Source: Thiodiazotropha sp040791665 (GTDB lineage Bacteria; Pseudomonadota; Gammaproteobacteria; Chromatiales; Chromatiaceae). Taken from it: a stretch of DNA of 64,000 bases. The stretch covers positions 248,001 through 312,000 of the forward strand of contig JBFNNX010000016.1 in NCBI GenBank assembly GCA_040791665.1, in the 5' to 3' direction. Below are positions 28,095 to 37,742 of the stretch, one piece after another (the stretch's first letter is position 1; each line of letters starts with the position of its first letter). The notes under the pieces were generated by a model. The model saw only the letters and a program-made list of their open reading frames with translations, was not told the DNA's origin and made no database searches. The position numbers and the translations under genes are program-made.

Positions 28095-29237
28095 CTATTC
28101 CATATTACTCAAAATGGATCGCTTGACCTCATCAAGTTCTGCATCAATCGTAATCACAGGTGACGTCGATTGTTGTATAGCCGTATCCGGGTCCTTGAGT
28201 CCGTTGCCGGTCAATGTACATACGATGCTAGAACCCTCGGGTATTACTCCTGATTTGACATCACGCATGGCACCTGCCAATGAGGTGGCCGAAGCCGGCT
28301 CACAAAATACGCCCTCTTGCTCAGCCAGGAGTTTTTGTGCGGCCAGGATTTCCTCATCCGCACACTCATCGAACCAACCTCCAGACTCTTCCTTGACTTT
28401 CCAAGCCTGATCCCATGATTGCGGATTGCCAATACGTATCGCAGTAGCGACAGTATCGGGATCTTTGACAGGCCCTCCGCGCAAGAAAGGTGCTGAACCG
28501 GAGGCCTGATAGCCTACCATTATTGGCTGTTTACCAGTAATCGCACCCCCGGCGAATTTACACTTGCCGTTACAGTAGGCGCATGCCTCAGTCACATGAT
28601 CCGCCGATGTACAGCTATATTCGCGGTAACCTATCCAGTGTGCAGTGATATTTCCGGCATTTCCAACCGGCAGGCAGTGATAGTCAGGTGCATGCCCCAA
28701 CTCCTCAACTATCTCAAAAGAGGCAGTCTTCTGGCCTTGCAGACGGTATGGATTGATCGAGTTGACTATGGTTACAGGGGCATGCGAGGCAACATCTTTT
28801 ACCAACTGCATACCATCATCAAAATTCCCTTTGATTTGAATAGTAACCGCACCATACATCATTGCCTGAGCAAGCTTTCCCATGGCGATCTTTCCATCCG
28901 GTATTAAGACAAATGCGGTGATACCTGCACGAGCTGCATATGCAGCCGCGGCAGCCGATGTATTTCCAGTCGATGCACAAATGATGGCTTTACTTCCCTC
29001 TTCCACGGCCTTGGTTACAGCCATGGTCATGCCCCGGTCCTTGAAAGAACCTGTTGGATTCAGGCCTTCGTACTTGACATAAATATCTACATCCTTTCCA
29101 AGCTGTCGGGGGATATTGTTAAGACGTATAAGCGGTGTATTGCCCTCGCCGAGACTTATGATCCGAGTATCATCATGAACAGGAAGTCTGTCGCGGTATC
29201 TTTCTATCAATCCTGTATAGCGGGTACGGAATGGCAT
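28095..29237 (-). CDS. thrC: Threonine synthase
   Basis: A 380-residue PLP enzyme that converts O-phosphohomoserine to threonine. The PLP lysine is in NPTGSFKDRGM, the phosphate-binding loop is STGNTSAAAAAYAARAG, and CTLTGNGLKDPD ends the domain. I place the start at the ATG at 29237 (MPFRTRYTGL), where GAGG lies 9 bases upstream; the longer frame starts with TTG. An unusual cysteine cluster, EACAYCNGKCKFAGG, is inserted at about residues 215-230, after the HWIGYREY motif. Together with hom and alaC just upstream it forms an amino-acid synthesis operon. Confidence 0.9.
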   Translation of the reverse strand: MPFRTRYTGLIERYRDRLPVHDDTRIISLGEGNTPLIRLNNIPRQLGKDVDIYVKYEGLNPTGSFKDRGMTMAVTKAVEEGSKAIICASTGNTSAAAAAYAARAGITAFVLIPDGKIAMGKLAQAMMYGAVTIQIKGNFDDGMQLVKDVASHAPVTIVNSINPYRLQGQKTASFEIVEELGHAPDYHCLPVGNAGNITAHWIGYREYSCTSADHVTEACAYCNGKCKFAGGAITGKQPIMVGYQASGSAPFLRGGPVKDPDTVATAIRIGNPQSWDQAWKVKEESGGWFDECADEEILAAQKLLAEQEGVFCEPASATSLAGAMRDVKSGVIPEGSSIVCTLTGNGLKDPDTAIQQSTSPVITIDAELDEVKRSILSNME

Positions 29238-29375
29238 GATATAAAACCTCAAAAAGCTAATTGCTGTACCGAAGACGTCAGACCTATTTTATGGTTTGAA
29301 TATTACTTCCGAACAGTTGTGAACATTCTAATCCGGTACGTTTATAATGGATTTACAAGCCTCAGAACACACAGA

Positions 29376-30689
29376 TCAACCGTCGAGGCGTTCGACACGT
29401 ATACGCATCACCTGCCCAAATACAGTATCCAGCTGCTCTATTTCTGCGATTGCTTTGTTTAGCTGTTTCTCGATGACTTTTTGTGTCAGCATGACCAATG
29501 GAACGGTATTGTCACCTTCGGTGGGTTCCTTCTGCTGAATCGCCTCAATGCTGATTTGCGATTCAGCCAGAATGCTGGCAATTCTTGCCACCACTCCAGG
29601 TCTGTCGACGACTTGCATACGCAAATAAAAGGTGGTTTCCACCTCTTCGATGGGTAATATCGCTAAATCAACCAGCTTACCCGGTTGAAATGCAAGATGC
29701 GGTACCCGGTTTTCCGGATCTGTAGTCAACATGCGCACAACATCGACCACATCCGCCACAACTGCCGACGCTGTGGGTTCTGAACCGGCACCTGCTCCAT
29801 AATATAAGGTAGGCCCTACCGCATCTCCTTTAACCAACACAGCATTCATCACGCCATCCACATTGGCTATGAGACGGCGTCTGGGAATCATGGTCGGATG
29901 GACACGCATCTCTATTCCAGTCTCGGTCTTGCGAGTAATTCCAAGGTGCTTTATCCGATAGCCAAACTGATCCGCATACTCAACATCCTGTGGTTCGATT
30001 TTAGTGATACCTTCGGTATAGGTCTTTTCGAATTGGAGTGGAATACCAAAGGCAATGGAACCGAGGATTGTCAACTTGTGAGCGGCATCAATACCCTCCA
30101 CATCAAAGGTCGGATCCGCCTCGGCATACCCCAATGCCTGTGCCTCTTTGAGGACATCGGCAAACTCCCGCCCTTTGTCACGCATTTCTGTGAGGATGAA
30201 ATTGCCGGTGCCATTGATAATGCCCGCGATCCACTCAATATGGTTTGCCGCCAATCCCTCTCGAACCGCTTTAATGATCGGAATCCCGCCCGCCACGGCG
30301 GCTTCAAAGGCAACCATTACACCCTTTTTTTGTGCCGCATCGAAGATTTCATTGCCATGCATGGCAATCAGCGCCTTATTGGCGGTTACGACATGCTTGC
30401 CATTCTCGATAGCCTTCAAGACCAATTCACGCGCAGGATTATAACCTCCGATCAGCTCAATAATGATCTCCAGCTCCGGATTCTCTACCACGGAAAAGGC
30501 GTCATCGGTGATTTCGACATTCTCGAGTCCGATGAGCTGACCGGCGTCGTATTGTTTAGCTGCTGCATGGGTAACCTGGATACCCCGGCCTGCCCTGCGT
30601 GCGATTTCATCGGCATTGCGGGTCAGAACATTCAGCGTACCACCACCCACGGTTCCGAGTCCCAACAAACCAACTTTAACTGGATTCAA
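29376..30689 (-). CDS. hom: Homoserine dehydrogenase
   Basis: A 437-residue NAD(P)-dependent homoserine dehydrogenase, which reduces aspartate semialdehyde to homoserine ahead of threonine and methionine. It starts with the nucleotide-binding loop VGLLGLGTVGGGT; NGTGNFILTEM and GYAEADPTFDVEGIDAAHKL are the family's catalytic and substrate elements. The last 80 residues (TTFYLRMQVVDRPGVVARIA) form an ACT domain, which in this class normally gives feedback inhibition by threonine. It starts 33 bases after alaC and precedes thrC by 138 bases. Confidence 0.93.
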   Translation of the reverse strand: MNPVKVGLLGLGTVGGGTLNVLTRNADEIARRAGRGIQVTHAAAKQYDAGQLIGLENVEITDDAFSVVENPELEIIIELIGGYNPARELVLKAIENGKHVVTANKALIAMHGNEIFDAAQKKGVMVAFEAAVAGGIPIIKAVREGLAANHIEWIAGIINGTGNFILTEMRDKGREFADVLKEAQALGYAEADPTFDVEGIDAAHKLTILGSIAFGIPLQFEKTYTEGITKIEPQDVEYADQFGYRIKHLGITRKTETGIEMRVHPTMIPRRRLIANVDGVMNAVLVKGDAVGPTLYYGAGAGSEPTASAVVADVVDVVRMLTTDPENRVPHLAFQPGKLVDLAILPIEEVETTFYLRMQVVDRPGVVARIASILAESQISIEAIQQKEPTEGDNTVPLVMLTQKVIEKQLNKAIAEIEQLDTVFGQVMRIRVERLDG

Positions 30690-30722
30690 GATCTCTACTC
30701 CTGCTGTAAAAGTCCAATTAGC

Positions 30723-31928
30723 CTATGAGGCTTTAATACCATCATTACGAAACATATCACGGATTCCACGCACAGCTTGACGGGTCCGGTGCTCATTTTC
30801 TATCAATCCGAATCTCACATGGTCGTCGCCATGTTCGCCGAAACCGATACCTGGTGAGACCGCCACTTTCGCTTCACTCAGAAGCTTCTTGGAAAATTCC
30901 AGCGATCCCATTGATTTGTATGCATCTGGAATAGGCGCCCATACAAACATGGTCGCCTTGGGTTTTTCCACCCGCCAACCGATATTATTTAATCCGTCGC
31001 AAAGCACATCACGACGATTCTGATACATACCGCAAATCTCTTTTACCACATCCTGCGGTCCTTCAAGGGCGGCTATTGCCGCCACCTGAATCGGCGTGAA
31101 GGTACCATAATCCAGATAGGATTTAATCCGGGCCAGAGCAGCGACTAGGGTTTTGTTACCCGACATAAACCCAACCCGCCAACCGGGCATGTTGTAGCTC
31201 TTTGACAAAGAGTAGAACTCAACGGCTATCTCATCGGCTCCGGGCACTTGCAGAATCGATGGCGCCACATAGCCGTCAAATACGATATCCGCATAAGCCA
31301 GGTCATGCACGACCCAGATATTGTACTCTTTTGCGATCTCGACTACCTTCTCGAAAAATTCCAGATCGACGCATTGGGTGGTTGGATTTCCGGGAAAATT
31401 AAGCACCAGCATCTTGGGGCGTGGCCAGGAGTCCTTGATCGACTTCACCAGTTCATCGAAAAAGTCGATACCCGGTACCATTGGAACATGACGCACATCA
31501 GCGCCTGCGATGATAAAACCGTAGGGGTGTATGGGATAGGCCGGATTTGGCACCAGCACCGAATCACCCGGACCCATACAGGCCAATGCAAGATGGGCCA
31601 GACCCTCTTTTGAGCCGATCGTGGCGATGACCTGAGTCTCGGGATCCAGCGCGACACGGTAACGGGTCTTGTACCAGTTGCTCATGGCGCGGCGCAGTCT
31701 GGGTATCCCTTTTGACATGGAGTAGCGATGAGTATCCTTTCGATTTGCCACTTCGCATAACTTGTCGACGATGTGCTGGGGTGTCGGCTGATCCGGATTC
31801 CCCATGCCGAAGTCGATGATATCCTCCCCACGCGCTCGTGCCGCCGCCTTGAGTTCATTGACTATAGCGAACACATAGGGCGGCAACCGCTTGATTCTGC
31901 GGAACTCTTCCATCTCTGGCGTTGACAC
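30723..31928 (-). CDS. alaC: Glutamate-pyruvate aminotransferase AlaC
   Basis: A 401-residue class I aminotransferase. The opening FRRIKRLPPYVFAIVNELK, followed by DIIDFGMGNPDQPTP, is characteristic of AlaC. The PLP lysine is K243 in SLSKSYNMPGWRVGF, and NFPGNPTT and HDLAYADIVFDG are the cofactor-binding elements. It makes alanine from pyruvate and glutamate. It is the first gene of the alaC-hom-thrC group; the 290 bases upstream (31929-32218) are shared with a divergent gene and should hold promoters, which I cannot pinpoint. Confidence 0.9.
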   Translation of the reverse strand: MSTPEMEEFRRIKRLPPYVFAIVNELKAAARARGEDIIDFGMGNPDQPTPQHIVDKLCEVANRKDTHRYSMSKGIPRLRRAMSNWYKTRYRVALDPETQVIATIGSKEGLAHLALACMGPGDSVLVPNPAYPIHPYGFIIAGADVRHVPMVPGIDFFDELVKSIKDSWPRPKMLVLNFPGNPTTQCVDLEFFEKVVEIAKEYNIWVVHDLAYADIVFDGYVAPSILQVPGADEIAVEFYSLSKSYNMPGWRVGFMSGNKTLVAALARIKSYLDYGTFTPIQVAAIAALEGPQDVVKEICGMYQNRRDVLCDGLNNIGWRVEKPKATMFVWAPIPDAYKSMGSLEFSKKLLSEAKVAVSPGIGFGEHGDDHVRFGLIENEHRTRQAVRGIRDMFRNDGIKAS

Positions 31929-32218
31929 GAGAACCTCGACTTTTCACATGGGTTAAAAGAGGTAAAGTTAACTGACCCATTATCAAAGATCAATTGACAA
32001 GATTAGAAAGATCCAGATTGATTAACCCGGCGAGTCATTTCATATGGTGAACGGAACGAGAATTACACCACAGTTCCGCTGCATGGCTATTGCTGAATGG
32101 AAAGTTTGGATTACGTCCCGGTGGAAAAATATTTCAAGATACATCACATCTGCCAAGCAGCGATTGATCAGCTAGAAACCGACTTTTTTCCTAGGTTGGA
32201 ATAGGGTATGGTCTGAGC

Positions 32219-32590
32219 ATGAAATTCATACTCGCCGATGCCAACGATGGCCTCTCCATTCAGCGCTACGACCGGGGTGAAGTCACCGTCAGCGGGGTCA
32301 TTTACAGAGAAAATTGTATCGTACTCCCTGACCGGATCATCTCAGCATGGCGACCCAGCAGTTTTCTCGATCTTAGACCGGAGGACTTTAGCTTTCTCGC
32401 TGAACTCAACCCGGAAATCATCGTTCTGGGTACAGGCGACGTACAACACTTTCCACATCCCGGCCTGACGGAGCCACTAATACAGAACCGGATCGGATTC
32501 GAGATAATGAACACGGCTGCGGCATGCCGGACCTATAATATCCTGATGTCAGAGGGACGTCGCGTGGCTGCCGCGTTGTTTATGATTTAA
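32219..32590 (+). CDS. Mth938-like (DUF498) protein
   Basis: A 123-residue protein of the Mth938/Xcc1710 family. It shows the family's compact alpha/beta core: MKFILADANDGLSIQRYDRG, LSFLAELNPEIIVLGTGDVQ in outline, and GFEIMNTAAACRTYNILMSEGRRVAAAL at the end, with the conserved acidic and arginine positions. Its human relative NDUFAF3 assists complex I assembly; the role in bacteria is not established. The 3' end overlaps the convergent gene by 11 bases. Confidence 0.78.
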   Translation: MKFILADANDGLSIQRYDRGEVTVSGVIYRENCIVLPDRIISAWRPSSFLDLRPEDFSFLAELNPEIIVLGTGDVQHFPHPGLTEPLIQNRIGFEIMNTAAACRTYNILMSEGRRVAAALFMI

Positions 32591-33137
32591 CCACCTCCTC
32601 CGTTTCCACCGGTGTCTCATCCTCATTGTCATATTCCACTACAACAACATCATCAGGATAGGGATATTTCTTCACAACGTTTTTACTCAATCGACATGAT
32701 GAGGCCTGGTGCAATGCGTCGGATTCCATGAGAATCAGAATCAACACCGTGACCATAATAGGCAATATTCCGACCCCTCCGATCAGTGCCATCACGGCAA
32801 CCTTTTTCATTTCGAAATAGGTAAACCCGATCCAACCCAAAAACCAGACGCTGAGAACGGCCAGCAACATATAGATAAAAATGCGGCTGCGCTCTGCCGC
32901 AATCTGCCAATGCACCCAGACATACCAGGGGTCCCGGGACTTCTTGGCCCGCCATAGTGTGTAGAAGAGTGCCACGAAAGAGAGGATGGGTACCAGTGCC
33001 AGGGGTTGCCAGTATGAGCGAACAAGCCCCAGTGCCGCCACAAACCACAGGATATGGTTACCGATCAGATTGGTAAGGAAGATATCATGTGGAATCTTGG
33101 CTTTATGCACCAAATCATCGGAAATCTCGAATTTCAT
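32580..33137 (-). CDS. Multi-pass membrane protein of unknown function
   Basis: A 185-residue protein with four hydrophobic segments (about residues 26-40, 44-62, 85-105 and 112-135), then a soluble, acidic C-terminal tail (VVVVEYDNEDETPVETEE). A basic loop with WRAKKSRDPWYVWVHWQIAAERS lies between the second and third helices. I do not recognise the family. The gene converges with the Mth938-type gene and has its own upstream region. Function unknown; nothing in the sequence suggests an enzyme. Confidence 0.65.
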   Translation of the reverse strand: MKFEISDDLVHKAKIPHDIFLTNLIGNHILWFVAALGLVRSYWQPLALVPILSFVALFYTLWRAKKSRDPWYVWVHWQIAAERSRIFIYMLLAVLSVWFLGWIGFTYFEMKKVAVMALIGGVGILPIMVTVLILILMESDALHQASSCRLSKNVVKKYPYPDDVVVVEYDNEDETPVETEEVVKS

Positions 33138-33500
33138 TTATCTGAGCCTAAACGATCATCAAACTGTAACATGAGACTACCACCGGATCTGCTTGAATGC
33201 ATCACTGCAAAGCGGCGATCGGCGCAAAGATGGTAGACTTATTCACCCCTGATTCGCATACATCAATTTTCACAAACCATTTATTTCTCGGAATAATTAG
33301 CAAAAACAGTATGATAACGATCATTGCACCAACCCATGGATGTCCTTTGAGAATTGTTATAAGCGAAATACCGTTTCCCAATGTAGAATTCCTGAAAGAA
33401 TAGAGTCAGTCGGGCAATTATATGCTGGTCCCTACAACCTGCTGCAACTCCCATCTGAGTCGGCCATTGAAAAAAATAATTCTGTTAATCGGTTTGAAAT
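33138..33500. other. Intergenic region, no feature recognised
   Basis: This 363-base divergent gap lies between the membrane-protein gene and the gene at 33501. ORFs of 60-70 codons on the plus strand here resemble no family and have no clear ribosome binding site. Promoters for both neighbours are expected, but I see no strong hairpin, repeat or operator. Confidence 0.4.
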
Positions 33501-34181
33501 ATGGAAAAAAAGATAATTTTTTGGGTTGTCTCGCTGTCGCTAGTAGCGATTGCTCTCGCAATACTTCTGCCCGGCGGACGTACAGTCGATACCAATCCCA
33601 GACTGCCTTGGGAGGTTACTATCAATGCAAACAATGAAGTTGAAGTATTCGATCTTACCCTGAATCACAGCCGCCTCGTTGATGCCCGTGAGGTCTTTCA
33701 GGAACAGGGGGAGATCAATATGTTTCTCGCCGAAACCGGAGAACCGGCGCTGGAGGCCTATTTTGAGAGGGTCTTCCTGAGCGGTCTGCGGGCTGACATT
33801 ATATTAGTTCTGAAGGCTGAAACCGCGCAACTGCAGGGATTGTTCAACCGGGGATCCCGTATCAGCAGGACATCTGAAACCATACACAAGGTGGAATTAT
33901 CCAGTGAAGACCAACTCCTGGCAGCCAATCTTCCTATCGAATTGATCAACTACGTACCTGCAGCGAACCTGGATGAATCACTCATTCTCAAGCGATTCGG
34001 CGAACCGTCCGAGAGAATCAGCGAGGGTGAGGGCGGGATAACCCACTGGATCTACCCCGATAAAGGCATGAGTATCGGAGTCAATCTGGAAGGAAAAGAG
34101 CTGATTCAATATATGCCCTTGGAGAGGATCCCGTCCTTTGTGGAACATATCACTCACAACCAGGGTAAAACGGGGCAATAG
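33501..34181 (+). CDS. Membrane-anchored protein of unknown function
   Basis: A 226-residue protein with one N-terminal membrane helix (residues about 5-23, IIFWVVSLSLVAIALAILL) and a probably periplasmic remainder. The soluble part has a predicted alpha/beta mix, with DLTLNHSRLVDAREVF near residue 50 and a C-terminal half with KRFGEPSERISEGEGGITHW. I do not know the family. It ends 28 bases from the convergent ccoS gene, so a link to the cbb3 oxidase is possible only by position. Confidence 0.65.
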   Translation: MEKKIIFWVVSLSLVAIALAILLPGGRTVDTNPRLPWEVTINANNEVEVFDLTLNHSRLVDAREVFQEQGEINMFLAETGEPALEAYFERVFLSGLRADIILVLKAETAQLQGLFNRGSRISRTSETIHKVELSSEDQLLAANLPIELINYVPAANLDESLILKRFGEPSERISEGEGGITHWIYPDKGMSIGVNLEGKELIQYMPLERIPSFVEHITHNQGKTGQ

Positions 34182-34199
34182 CTCTGGTTAATCAGAGCT
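34180..34199. terminator. Weak hairpin between convergent genes
   Basis: AGCTCTG (34180-34186) and CAGAGCT (34193-34199) pair around a six-base loop. It lies at the junction of two convergent genes but has no U-tract on either strand, so termination is only a guess. Confidence 0.3.
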
Positions 34200-34209
34200 T
34201 CCCGACAAG

Positions 34210-34419
34210 TCACTCCTGATCCTCAGCATCCGGCATCATCTGTTTGGGCAATGCCTTCTTCTTTTTTTTAGTCGTTTTAATGTCATCGTCCATCAGAATA
34301 CGGTGGGCCTCACCATCCAGGTCATCAAATTGTCCGCTTCGGGCTGCCCAAAACAGTACTCCGACTGCCGCGAGTCCAAGAAGAATCATACCGGGTATCA
34401 AACCATAAATGACGTCCAT
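34210..34419 (-). CDS. ccoS: cbb3 oxidase maturation protein CcoS
   Basis: A 69-residue protein with one N-terminal membrane helix (about residues 3-25, LIPGMILLGLAAVGVLFWAA) followed directly by RSGQFDDLDGEAHRIL, the CcoS signature. A lysine-rich tail (KTTKKKKKALPK) follows. CcoS is required for cofactor insertion into cbb3-type cytochrome c oxidase. It is downstream of ccoI with a 213-base gap that holds a small GGAGGT-GAT-ACCTCC palindrome (34456-34470) but no supported gene. Confidence 0.92.
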   Translation of the reverse strand: MDVIYGLIPGMILLGLAAVGVLFWAARSGQFDDLDGEAHRILMDDDIKTTKKKKKALPKQMMPDAEDQE

Positions 34420-34632
34420 CTAACTGCTCCAAAAGGTTGACTCACCACAAACCAAGGAGGTGATACCTCCAGGCCTACCTCGCGGTTAGGCGGATTGCCG
34501 GCTTTCATATACTGGTATTCAAAATTGACGCTCAATCCTACCGACTCTCTCGAACAAGGCTTACAGGCCGCCAAAAAAATATACCTGTCTGATTCAGGTG
34601 ATAAATAATTCATCGCAGGCCATCAGACTTCA

Positions 34633-37170
34633 TTACTGATTTCTGACACCCTTGAATAAAGTTCGGATACGTGCCGAATTACCAATTACCGCCAATGAAC
34701 TCAGTGGCATCGAGATAGCAGCAACCAATGGTGTAACAATCGCCGCCATCGCCAGTGGAATCATAATGATATTGTAGACGATTGATATACCGATATTTTG
34801 CCGAATGGTCAAAAGCGTCCGTCTGGAGAGGCCAATGGCAAGCCTCACCTTCTCCAGCTCACTGCTCATCAGCACGATATCCGCACTGGCAATGGATACA
34901 TCTGTTCCAGACCCCATGGCAATGCCCACGTCAGCCCGAACCAGGGCAGGCGCATCATTGACACCGTCGCCGACCATCGCCACCCGTTGCCCCTGTTCCT
35001 GCAATCGCCGCACAACCTGATCCTTCTCTTCCGGCAAGACTTCAGCAATCACGTCCAATCCCCCCAAACGATGCGCAATCGCCTCTGCAGCGTGTTGTCG
35101 GTCACCGCTTAGCAGGGTAAGTTGCAAACCCTCTGCCTTGAGATCAGAGATCAACTCTCTGGCATCCGAACGGATTCTATCCTCTACCGCAACCAATCCG
35201 ACCTGGCGGCCGTCTATGGCGATATAAAATGAGCCAACACCTTGCTCTCCCAATTGCCGGGCGAGCTGCTCAAGCCGGTCCGATCGTTCCAGCCCTTCGT
35301 CACTCATCATCACCGAGTTGCCGGCAAAGAGTTGTTGACCTGCAACTGTCCCAGACACACCCAAACCAGGCCTATAGTTGAAGTCCCTCCCCTCTAACCG
35401 TGTTGTTTCTGCTGCAAACGCTTCATACCAACCGGTAACCGCCTGGGCGGTAGGGTGCTCCGAAAACCGCTCTATGGCGAATGCCTTTTGCATTAGCTCA
35501 ACCACGGATTCAGCTGGAGGAGTTGTTTGGCCCACTTCCCATTTGGTCTCGTCCATGTAGATCCCGACCACCGACATACCACCCTCAGTCAAGGTTCCCG
35601 TCTTGTCAAAGATGACATGGTTAATCGTGGAAAGAGATTCGAGCACCTCACCATTCTTAACCAGAATGCCGTATTTCGCTCCCAGTCCGGATGCTACCGC
35701 GATGGACATGGGTGTTGCCAATCCAAAGGCGCAGGGACAGGTGATGATGAGCACTGATGTGGCTGCCAGCAACGCCACTTCAAAAGAGCTGCCGACCCAA
35801 TATAGAAAGGTCACCGTCCCCAATAGAAGTGTTACCGCCACGAACCAGGGTACAATCCTATCCGCGAGGCATTGGATTGGGGCTTTGGAACCTTGAGCCT
35901 CTTCAACCAGACGTATAATACGCCCAAGTGCCGTATTCTTCAGGGAACCGGTAACCTTGACCTGCAAGACGCCATGAGCGTTGATGGTGCCTGCAGAAAC
36001 TTTGTCGCCTTCCTTCTTATTGACAGCCTGAGATTCTCCCGTGAGCATAGCCTCGTCGACACTGCTTCGCCCATTGGTGACAACACCGTCCACGGGTATC
36101 CTTTCACCGGGCTTGACCATGACCGTGTCGTCGGTACTGACAGCCCGGATAGGAACGATCTTCTCCTCGCCATCTACCAGACAGGTTGCTACCCGGGGCT
36201 GGAGGTCCAGCAGACGTTGGGTTGCCGCGACAGCCTGGCGTTTAGAGATCGCTTCCAGATAGCGGCCAACCAGAATAACAAACAGGAAATTGACTACCGT
36301 GTCATAGTAGACCTCACCTATCAGGCTCCCGGTAACAGTCACATAGAGAGAATAGAGATAGGTGATCGAGGCACCGATGGCGATGGGTAGATCCATGCCC
36401 AGATGGAGATTGCGTAAACCGGACCAGGCGCCACGGTAGAAGGGGTAACCGGAGTAGAGCAACACAGGCGTTGCCAGAGCGAATCCGATCCAGTGAAAAA
36501 GTGAGCGGAACTCTCCCTCATTCGCGCCCGAATAGAGTGCGATGGATACCCAGAGCAGATTCATCATGCCGAATGCGGCAAAGGCCATGCGGTAGAGTAA
36601 ATTGCGGTTCTGCTTTTTCAGCGAACCCTCTGCAATTTCCGGATCGTATGGTACGGCCGCGTAGCCGATCTGGCCTAGACGTTTGATGATCCGGGACAGG
36701 CTGATGGTGCTATTGTACCATTTCACATGCAACCGCTTCCCGGACAGATTGACCTGAGCCGAGGTTACTCCGGCTTCGGCACTCAAGGTGTGTTCAATGA
36801 GCCAGACGCAGGCCGCACAGTGAATACCTTCGATCAACAGATGTATATCTCTCTCCTCGCTCAGGTTATCGACAAACTCTTCCTGCACCTCATCCAGATC
36901 GTAGAGCGCAAGCTCCTTTGGGATATCGGGTGGTGGAGCGAGACAGCCATCTTCCGGGGTACGCAGGTAGAAACCGTCCAATCCCGCCGCATAGATCGCT
37001 TCACATACTGCCTTACACCCCATACAGCAGAAATGTTGAGGTTCGCCCTCAATCTCGGCGACGATATCCTCTTCAGGAGGAACAGGCAGATTGCAGTGAA
37101 AACAGCCCTCCGGACTGTCTTCCTCTGATTGATTGGCTTGTACTAAAGGAGAGATGCTCAAGGGACCCAA
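34633..37170 (-). CDS. ccoI: Copper-translocating P-type ATPase CcoI/FixI
   Basis: An 845-residue P1B-type ATPase that supplies copper to the cbb3 oxidase. The N-terminal cysteine-rich region (FHC at residues 24-26, CCMGC at 48-52) is typical of CcoI. A heavy-metal-associated domain with GIHCAAC (Cys118 and Cys121) follows. The transmembrane CPC motif is at 478-480, the phosphorylated aspartate is D522 in DKTGT, and GDGVNDAPAL is in the C-terminal half. The start overlaps the end of ccoH by 13 bases, so the two are translationally linked. Confidence 0.94.
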   Translation of the reverse strand: MGPLSISPLVQANQSEEDSPEGCFHCNLPVPPEEDIVAEIEGEPQHFCCMGCKAVCEAIYAAGLDGFYLRTPEDGCLAPPPDIPKELALYDLDEVQEEFVDNLSEERDIHLLIEGIHCAACVWLIEHTLSAEAGVTSAQVNLSGKRLHVKWYNSTISLSRIIKRLGQIGYAAVPYDPEIAEGSLKKQNRNLLYRMAFAAFGMMNLLWVSIALYSGANEGEFRSLFHWIGFALATPVLLYSGYPFYRGAWSGLRNLHLGMDLPIAIGASITYLYSLYVTVTGSLIGEVYYDTVVNFLFVILVGRYLEAISKRQAVAATQRLLDLQPRVATCLVDGEEKIVPIRAVSTDDTVMVKPGERIPVDGVVTNGRSSVDEAMLTGESQAVNKKEGDKVSAGTINAHGVLQVKVTGSLKNTALGRIIRLVEEAQGSKAPIQCLADRIVPWFVAVTLLLGTVTFLYWVGSSFEVALLAATSVLIITCPCAFGLATPMSIAVASGLGAKYGILVKNGEVLESLSTINHVIFDKTGTLTEGGMSVVGIYMDETKWEVGQTTPPAESVVELMQKAFAIERFSEHPTAQAVTGWYEAFAAETTRLEGRDFNYRPGLGVSGTVAGQQLFAGNSVMMSDEGLERSDRLEQLARQLGEQGVGSFYIAIDGRQVGLVAVEDRIRSDARELISDLKAEGLQLTLLSGDRQHAAEAIAHRLGGLDVIAEVLPEEKDQVVRRLQEQGQRVAMVGDGVNDAPALVRADVGIAMGSGTDVSIASADIVLMSSELEKVRLAIGLSRRTLLTIRQNIGISIVYNIIMIPLAMAAIVTPLVAAISMPLSSLAVIGNSARIRTLFKGVRNQ

Positions 37171-37661
37171 TCAATTCCAACGCCAATTCGCTTGGGCGTG
37201 TTGTATTCATCTTCCCCGTTTTTGATGCTTACCAAGGTATCCCATGCGCCCTTCAGAGGGAAGCTCACCTCTACTTCGTACTCACCAGGCCCGACCTGTT
37301 TCATGGGGATGGAAAAGTCCTGTTTGGCGTCAGACGGACGATAGGCATGAAAGGTCACATCATCCCGGGAAATGGGATTCCCTGCTTTGTCCTTCACCGA
37401 AAAATGACAGACAACCGACTGACCCACGTCGATTTTCCGGGGCATATCAATCCTCATGGTCCAACCGGGATTCCTGGCCTGCCGTTTGAGCATGTTTTTT
37501 TCATAATCCTCGCCGCGTTCATAGAAATCATCCACCACCAAACCTGGATTATTGTCGATGGCGAGATAGATCATGATCATGTTCATGGTGAAGAAGATCA
37601 CCACCATGGCCACCCAGGCGACGACCCACGGACTCTGCCAGGCTGATTTTTTCTCTGTCAT
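37158..37661 (-). CDS. ccoH: FixH/CcoH family cbb3 assembly protein
   Basis: A 167-residue FixH-family protein. One membrane helix near the N-terminus (WVVAWVAMVVIFFTMNMIMIY, about residues 12-32) is followed by the periplasmic Ig-like domain with the family's YYERGEDYEKNMLK-like segment (DDFYERGEDYEKN here) and FSVKDKAGNPI. CcoH takes part in assembly and stability of the cbb3 complex. It lies between ccoG and ccoI; a terminator hairpin separates it from ccoG. Confidence 0.88.
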   Translation of the reverse strand: MTEKKSAWQSPWVVAWVAMVVIFFTMNMIMIYLAIDNNPGLVVDDFYERGEDYEKNMLKRQARNPGWTMRIDMPRKIDVGQSVVCHFSVKDKAGNPISRDDVTFHAYRPSDAKQDFSIPMKQVGPGEYEVEVSFPLKGAWDTLVSIKNGEDEYNTPKRIGVGIDWVP

Positions 37662-37698
37662 AACGGCGGATTATATCTTTTTGGAAGAACAATTAAAA

Positions 37699-37722
37699 AG
37701 GGCGGGCATTTGCGCCCGCCCT
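37699..37722 (-). terminator. Terminator after ccoG
   Basis: AGGGCGGGC (37699-37707) and GCCCGCCCT (37714-37722) form a nine-pair GC-rich stem with a six-base loop. On the minus strand it is followed by TTTTTAATT, giving a standard Rho-independent terminator between ccoG and ccoH. Confidence 0.82.
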
Positions 37723-37742
37723 CAAATTCAGACTCGCTGATT

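Noticed and set aside
33197..33403. 68-codon ORF in the divergent gap
   Set aside because: No ribosome binding site, no family and no conserved context.
34398..34613. 71-codon ORF between ccoI and ccoS
   Set aside because: It runs into ccoS in another frame and has no family likeness or ribosome binding site.
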